Part shown: in pieces, positions 59,057-64,000 of the stretch
Numbering within the stretch: position 1 is the first letter of the stretch
Layout of the letters: every line of letters begins with the position of its first letter
Source of the DNA: Pyrenophora tritici-repentis
Lineage: Eukaryota; Ascomycota; Dothideomycetes; Pleosporales; Pleosporaceae
NCBI RefSeq assembly: GCF_003171515.1
Contig: NC_089399.1
Location: 2,542,001 to 2,606,000, forward strand
DNA length: 64,000 nt
Direction: 5' to 3'
Program-made: the position numbers and the translations under genes
Notes under the pieces: model-generated
Database searches by the model: none
Seen by the model: only the letters and a program-made list of their open reading frames with translations
Told to the model about the DNA's origin: nothing

Positions 59057-59524
59057 GCTTATGATGACATGCACCCGTTGAAGCTGGGATAAGCAGGCTA
59101 CTCAAATACTCGGCCAGTATCTGTAACAACAGGATGCTACTCCCTCGGGTTTATACGGAAATAGCGTTTCTACTGTGTCTATTCCATGCCAAACAAACTA
59201 GTTTCATGATCAGTAACCCTGTATCATTCACTGTATCATGCACCATGGATTTCTCTTTACAATATTCTATTCTCGTTATTAGTTGCCAAGGCAATAACAG
59301 TACCCTTAGGCGCTAGTTTTGCATCACAAACAACAAAGTATGAAAACGGCAACACAACAGAAATCTCTGACGGTCACCTAGACTTAGAGCACCTAATTCA
59401 CCAACGGCCTTGCATAACCACAGGCAACCAATCTTCTTTCGTCCTGCCCCGCTATATTCTCTGCTTTCCCACAATCACAACACTTACACATCCTCACTTT
59501 TTGGCACTGTGTTTGGAACTCGCA
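59057..59524. other. Intergenic, 0.5 kb
   Basis: 3' flank of the carrier gene and upstream of the exonuclease gene. Nothing else is recognised. Confidence 0.5.
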
Positions 59525-60628
59525 ATGACCGTATCACATCAGTATATGTGCGCCATATCCGCCAACATGGCTGCTCCGCAAGAAACTCCAATTGCACCTC
59601 GCATGGCCTTCATTTCAACCACTGACGACCTCGCTGACATGCTTGGAACCCTTGCAGACCTACCCACATCACCGCCGAGTCTGTACATCGATCTCGAAGG
59701 GAACAGCCTCAGTCGAGCTGGAACACTCTCGCTACTCACGCTCTACGTATGTCCTCAGAATATCGTCTATCTCGTCGACGTACACGGCTTGCAAACAACC
59801 GCCTTTTCCACACCTACCAACGAATCTCGCCGCCAGATGCCACTGACCTCAGAGCTGGATACTGTGAAACCGCAGTCCAAGCTTTCCGATTGTGACTCAG
59901 GAGAACCACAGCTTACCAACTCAAATCTAGACATCGAAGCAGCACAGTCTGCACCCGCAGGTTTGGGCACTGCGGCAGCACCGGTCACGCTCAAGACCAT
60001 CCTCGAGTCACCGACCATCCCCAAAGTCTTTTTCGACGTAAGAAACGACTCGGATGCCCTATTCGCCCACTACAAGGTCGCTCTCTCCTGCATCCACGAC
60101 CTGCAAGTCATGGAGCTCGCCACCCGCCCCATGACAACGGGAAACTCGCGTCAATTTCTCTGCAGCCTCTCCACCTGCATCCGAGACAACGCCCCACTGT
60201 CCTCCACCGACCTCGCCGCCTGGACAGCCATAAAAGAGGCGGGAAACGCACTGTTCGACCCAAAGAAGGGCGGCAGCTACTCAGTCTTCGAAACTCGCCC
60301 GTTGAGGACAGAGGTACAAGACTACTGCGTTCAGGATGTTGTGTATATGCCGCTTCTGTGGGATATTTTTGAGCATAGGATACAAAAAGATCGTATGGAT
60401 GAAGCAGAGCTGGCACAGATGGCAGAAGAATACGAGAAAGACAAGAAGAAGATGGGCTTCTGGGAGACCATGGTGAAAGAGGCGGTGGTGCTTCGGATTA
60501 GTGTTACTTGGGAAACTTGGTATCGCCCCAATGGAGTACACAAGAGGAAGGGATGTTGGACTTGGGGACAGATTCGAGAGGCGAGGCGGAGGTGGGCTTT
60601 GGGCTTCAGGCACGGACTTTGTGATTAG
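59525..60628 (+). CDS. 3'-5' exonuclease-domain protein (DEDD, Rrp6/WRN type)
   Basis: A single exon of 367 residues. The three exonuclease motifs of the DEDDy group are visible: ExoI as YIDLEGNSLSRAGTLSLLTL (Asp56 and Glu58), ExoII as KVFFDVRNDSDALFAHY, and ExoIII as DYCVQDVVYMPLLW (Tyr with Asp four residues later). Between ExoI and ExoII there is a ~70-residue Ser/Thr-rich insert that typical domains lack. Family members trim RNA or DNA 3' ends, but this fungal subgroup has no well-known substrate. ATG 59525 is the first in the frame; Met at 59567 is an alternative start. C-terminal residues are rich in Trp and Arg. Confidence 0.88.
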   Translation: MTVSHQYMCAISANMAAPQETPIAPRMAFISTTDDLADMLGTLADLPTSPPSLYIDLEGNSLSRAGTLSLLTLYVCPQNIVYLVDVHGLQTTAFSTPTNESRRQMPLTSELDTVKPQSKLSDCDSGEPQLTNSNLDIEAAQSAPAGLGTAAAPVTLKTILESPTIPKVFFDVRNDSDALFAHYKVALSCIHDLQVMELATRPMTTGNSRQFLCSLSTCIRDNAPLSSTDLAAWTAIKEAGNALFDPKKGGSYSVFETRPLRTEVQDYCVQDVVYMPLLWDIFEHRIQKDRMDEAELAQMAEEYEKDKKKMGFWETMVKEAVVLRISVTWETWYRPNGVHKRKGCWTWGQIREARRRWALGFRHGLCD

Positions 60629-61025
60629 GAGGTGGGTGGAAGGAGGGAGCTTGGTTGGATGAGAGGGTGGTAGAGGTGGTAATGCGGACAGAGTGATGGT
60701 GGAATGGTAAAGAGAGTCTGGTAAAGCAAGCGGAAAGAGGTGGTGTACGATCATATAGACTGTTCATCAGGTGAGAAGGCCTTACGTAGAAGGGTGAGAG
60801 AGTTCTTTGCTCACTAGTCACCCGAAATTCACATCCATGTAGACATTCACGTTCACATGCAGGCTTAGGCTCATAGTGATGCCTGTCCCCCAAATACAGT
60901 TAGTCAGTCAAACCAAACGTTCCATACGCTCCACTCATCTCTACATCACATACCCCAACTCAAACACTCAACCCGCTTTACTCAACTCCACACCGCGTAC
61001 CTCAACGCACCAGCACATCCCAATA
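60629..61025. other. Intergenic, 0.4 kb
   Basis: Flanks of the exonuclease and acidic-protein genes. C/A-rich near 60950-61020, fitting a leader for the next gene. Nothing else is recognised. Confidence 0.5.
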
Positions 61026-61616
61026 ATGTCACCACCCGCCGCCCAGCTCCTAGAAGTCCAACTCTTTGAATCTCTCAAGCCCCAAATCGTCGCCCTTGCA
61101 ACCGCTCTCTATGGTTCATCCTCCACATCATCCTCCACATTCTACGATGTAGTTCCATACATTACGTCTTCACCAGAGACCACCAACACTCCTTTTACCT
61201 TACAAACCACCTACGGCGTCGCCCTCGTCCTCTACACTGGCCCGGCCACGGCCCCCTACACGTCCTTCCACCTAATCTCCCATGTTTCGCACGTGCCAAA
61301 CATCGTGACGGGAGCGCGACAACTACTGACGGATCTCCAGCGCGGGATGGGTAGTGTAATAGAAATATGTATGGAGAGGGGGAATTGGACGGTGACGCAT
61401 GAGCGGGTGCCGGATGTGGCTGGTCCTGGTGTTTGTGGAGACGGAGAGGACAGCAAGGATGAGAACAAGGACGAGAGCAAGGACGAGGTGGAAGGGGAAG
61501 AAGGGGAATATGAACGCGAACAATATTACAAGGAGGACGTGGATGAAGAGCTTGGAGAAGACTGGTGTCGAATGCGTTGGAGTCCGTCGCTGGAACCCAT
61601 TACCGAGGAGACGTAA
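61026..61616 (+). CDS. Hypothetical acidic protein, 196 residues
   Basis: A single exon preceded by a C/A-rich leader. The first ~130 residues look folded, with alternating strands (YGVALVLYTGPATAPYTSFHLISHV) and helices. The last ~65 are strongly acidic with a near-repeat (DEN KDES KDEVEGEEGE). No signal peptide or membrane helix is seen. I do not recognise the family. Its 3' end converges on AcrB with 138 bp between. Confidence 0.6.
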   Translation: MSPPAAQLLEVQLFESLKPQIVALATALYGSSSTSSSTFYDVVPYITSSPETTNTPFTLQTTYGVALVLYTGPATAPYTSFHLISHVSHVPNIVTGARQLLTDLQRGMGSVIEICMERGNWTVTHERVPDVAGPGVCGDGEDSKDENKDESKDEVEGEEGEYEREQYYKEDVDEELGEDWCRMRWSPSLEPITEET

Positions 61617-61754
61617 AGGGGGCCTGACATAATCAACACACACACACACATCACTGCAATGTATATAACAGAACCAGGTTTTTAAACAACCAAAAGAACG
61701 CAGAATCACATTGGATAGCTACCTAAAGATCAAAAACTAAATCGTGTGCTTTTT

Positions 61755-64000
61755 CTATCTGCCGCTGCCGATCGGACTCATCAGACCATTGCTACCACTT
61801 GTCGAACTTCTCACCATCATTGGCTTAATACTTTGCACAGGACTCAGAGGGTCACGCTGGCTAGAGCTTTGACTGGAGGTACCCGAGCTCAGGCTACCGC
61901 TGCCATGACTGCGATTGCGACCATTTACAGGCCCAGGAGTATTGAATGGGTTGCCGAGAACGTAGGTGGAGGAGTAGGAGGGCTCGTCGAAAGCGTCGGT
62001 GAAACCAGAGACATTGGAGAGCATGGATGAGGAGCGCCCGCGGCCGCCACGAATGGAGCCAGGAGTGCTGATGCCGTGCGAATTGAGCGAAGGGAACGTG
62101 AAGCTGGAGAAGCCGTTGCCATGAGGAGACATGTTGGTGCCTGGAAGGTTACCCTCGGGCGTGGTAGGAACAGACATGTGCTGATGCACTTGCTGGAGAA
62201 GGAGCTCCTCGTAGTGCTGGACGGTCTGCAACATTTGACTAGTCAAAGCATTCTGTTCCTCAGTACGCCTCTCATAACCGTTGATGTTACTGCGGTATTG
62301 GTGCTCAACCTCGGCACGCTGTGCGCGTAATGCTGTCCGTTCCTGCTCCCTTCGTTGCTTGGCGGTGAAACCCTCAGCGTTGGCTGTAACAAGACGATCG
62401 TGCTGCTCGTTAAGCCTAGTTTGACGTTGCTGAAGGCGTTCCCTCTTCTGGAATGCAGTAGAAATGTCCGACTCTACACTCTGCACCTGGCGTTGAATCT
62501 CCTCCTTGGTCTTGTCAAACTCGCTAGCAATGGCGTTTTTATTGTCACGCTCCTTCTTCCATTCGGCCTTTCTGGCTGCAGCCTCCTTGGCCTCTTCTTC
62601 AGGAATACTACCCAAGTTCTCTGCTTGAACAGCAAAATCGGCGGCCGCATCTTCAGCCTGGCGTATGTTCTGCGTGAATTGAAGGACGCGCTGGCGCTGA
62701 CGTTCGTCGCTACCTCCGGCATTGGCAAGGCGATTCCCAAGTGCATCCACCTCTTTCTTGATGTTGGTGATGGCTGTCTTGTGATCCTTCTTGTTCCGCT
62801 TCAGGCGATTCCGCTGCTCCTGTAGCTGTTGGTCGGCCGCAGCGATCGAATTTTTCAAGGTTGTCGTGGGCGAAGAAGGGCGCAGAGTCTGATGCGCCGG
62901 TGGTGAAGCAATGGAAGCTGTAGCTGAGTGTGTTAGCTGGGAAATGCTGGCAAAGCTGTTGTGCTTACCTAGTTCAGTTACGGGGCTCGCCGAGGTAATA
63001 AGGCTTGCCGAGTAGAAGACTTCGTTGTCTATGGTTCGGACAAACTCGCAATAGTAGTTCGAAAGAGCCGTCAGACCAAAAATCTCCCCCATCCAATAGC
63101 CCGTTCCCTCCTGGCCCTGCAAACCAACCGGCTCGCTTTGGCGGATCCGCGTCGAGCTCCAGTCGGCCCCGTTGACGCGAATGTAGAATGGTTTTGACTT
63201 GTCGATACCGGAACCTATGTGGGCAGATTCCTCATCCTCCTCTTGCACTTCAGCTGGCCCAGATAAACTAACACGAAATGAAATGTCGGAAAAGCCGACT
63301 TCTGAAATCCAAACACGATCATCCTCCGATCTATAAACAGCATTTCCAATGTGATTTGCGTCTTTTGCATTAGCCTCGTCGGCGTCGTTTGCCACCCGGC
63401 TACTTTCCATCTCTTTTAAAACTGTAACTTTTGTGCTGGCAAGCGCAGCCCAGAATGGCTGCTGACTACGCACATGCGTAGCTTGCTTCCTCTTCCTCCT
63501 GGAAGTACTCGCTTTATCCTTGTGAGCGTGCGTTGCTGGCGACGGCCCCGGTGGGCGGCCATCTGTACTCGAGGAATTGGGCACGTCGGCCGTGGGTTCG
63601 AGGTTGGTGGAGTTTGAGCGTTGAAGAACACCGGACTCAGGGTCGGTCTTCTTGCCAGTAGGCAGGGTTGTGTGTTCTCGTCGAGATAGAGAGCGCCGGA
63701 TGATGCGAACGACACCTTGGGCCAGAATATGTATCCCCAGGAGGCTACGGGGCCATCCGTGGGGGGTTGAGAAGCTTTCCAAATAGGTCGGAGAACTCGG
63801 CGGGCTCGTCAGAAATTCCAGGCCTCCCCGGGCGAGCCCGGTCCAGAGGAATTGTACAATATGTTGCCGGAGAGGCCTGAATCTGAGAAGATGACTTGAA
63901 AGGATGATGACAAAGCATATAACGATGCTATTGGTAGTGCCCTTTTTGCCTGCTGCGGCACCGCCGAGGGCAATGGCAATGACAGCCTGGGCCAGGTCCA
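61755..64000 (-). CDS. acrB-like: AcrB-like ubiquitination network protein, 5' end beyond the window
   Basis: The frame is open from 62969 through the window end at 64000, so the start is missing. A 45 nt intron (62968-62924; GTAAGC..CTCAG) joins to a 3' exon 62923-61755. Just inside the window edge the protein has two hydrophobic helices (AVIAIALGGAAAG and SIVICFVIILSSHLL), then a disordered region, a conserved VWISEVGFSDISFRV segment, and a long coiled coil of several hundred residues rich in Gln, Arg and Glu. The Ser/Gly-rich tail ends SPIGSGR. Aspergillus AcrB, with this helix plus coiled-coil order, affects acriflavine resistance and carbon catabolite repression through the CreB/CreC ubiquitin network. 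The intron is a multiple of three without stop, so reading through it is possible. Confidence 0.85.
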   Translation of the reverse strand, partial: DLAQAVIAIALGGAAAGKKGTTNSIVICFVIILSSHLLRFRPLRQHIVQFLWTGLARGGLEFLTSPPSSPTYLESFSTPHGWPRSLLGIHILAQGVVRIIRRSLSRREHTTLPTGKKTDPESGVLQRSNSTNLEPTADVPNSSSTDGRPPGPSPATHAHKDKASTSRRKRKQATHVRSQQPFWAALASTKVTVLKEMESSRVANDADEANAKDANHIGNAVYRSEDDRVWISEVGFSDISFRVSLSGPAEVQEEDEESAHIGSGIDKSKPFYIRVNGADWSSTRIRQSEPVGLQGQEGTGYWMGEIFGLTALSNYYCEFVRTIDNEVFYSASLITSASPVTELGKHNSFASISQLTHSATASIASPPAHQTLRPSSPTTTLKNSIAAADQQLQEQRNRLKRNKKDHKTAITNIKKEVDALGNRLANAGGSDERQRQRVLQFTQNIRQAEDAAADFAVQAENLGSIPEEEAKEAAARKAEWKKERDNKNAIASEFDKTKEEIQRQVQSVESDISTAFQKRERLQQRQTRLNEQHDRLVTANAEGFTAKQRREQERTALRAQRAEVEHQYRSNINGYERRTEEQNALTSQMLQTVQHYEELLLQQVHQHMSVPTTPEGNLPGTNMSPHGNGFSSFTFPSLNSHGISTPGSIRGGRGRSSSMLSNVSGFTDAFDEPSYSSTYVLGNPFNTPGPVNGRNRSHGSGSLSSGTSSQSSSQRDPLSPVQSIKPMMVRSSTSGSNGLMSPIGSGR

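Noticed and set aside
1..64000. tRNA, rRNA or CRISPR features
   Set aside because: I scanned intergenic regions for T-arm motifs and regular spaced repeats and found none convincing; a covariance-model search was not possible.

Overview
This is nuclear DNA of a filamentous ascomycete. Genes carry short GT..AG introns (about 45-110 bp), often with a visible CTAAC/CTGAC-type branch site. Products include fungus-typical families: a GH72 glucanosyltransferase with CBM43, FluG-like, WSC sensor, AA9 LPMO, Pth11/rhodopsin-like, Slm1 and AcrB proteins. The family mix suggests a Dothideomycete, perhaps Pleosporales; that placement is inference from recognition, not a search.

Layout. 1-12.5 kb: GPI-anchored GH72/CBM43 enzyme, amidohydrolase-glutamine synthetase fusion (FluG-like), a large conserved protein with a basic N terminus, and a WSC-domain membrane protein. 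12.5-15.7 kb: a 3.2 kb gap between two converging genes. 15.7-28.4 kb: Slm1-like F-BAR/PH protein, AA9 LPMO, ToxD-like medium-chain dehydrogenase, MFS drug-type transporter, and an F-box-like protein. 29.1-34.4 kb: a membrane protein joining a transporter-like N-terminal half to a DUF3431 C-terminal half, split by a 3,079 bp hAT transposon with a perfect 8 bp target duplication. Removing the element with one duplication copy restores one open frame. A 372 bp foldback MITE with its own 8 bp duplication lies just upstream of this gene. 36.4-44.5 kb: secreted type-B carboxylesterase, seven-helix rhodopsin-like receptor, and an unusually long GH47 mannosidase. 45.4-64 kb is a dense housekeeping block: CCT6 and NOP56 back to back, HPC2/ubinuclein, a small basic protein, a BTB protein, MAM33 and a citrate-type carrier back to back, a 3'-5' exonuclease, an acidic hypothetical protein, and AcrB cut by the window end.

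How the genes relate. There is no biosynthetic gene cluster. Several genes act on cell wall or cell surface (GH72, WSC, Slm1, GH47) and two are secreted (AA9, esterase). Two divergent pairs probably share promoters: CCT6/NOP56 (cytosolic folding and ribosome biogenesis) and MAM33/carrier (both mitochondrial). The most notable event is the apparently recent hAT insertion. The transposase carries one in-frame stop, and the host gene is otherwise intact on both sides. I recognised no tRNA, rRNA or CRISPR array. All splice sites were read by eye from sequence and frame continuity.
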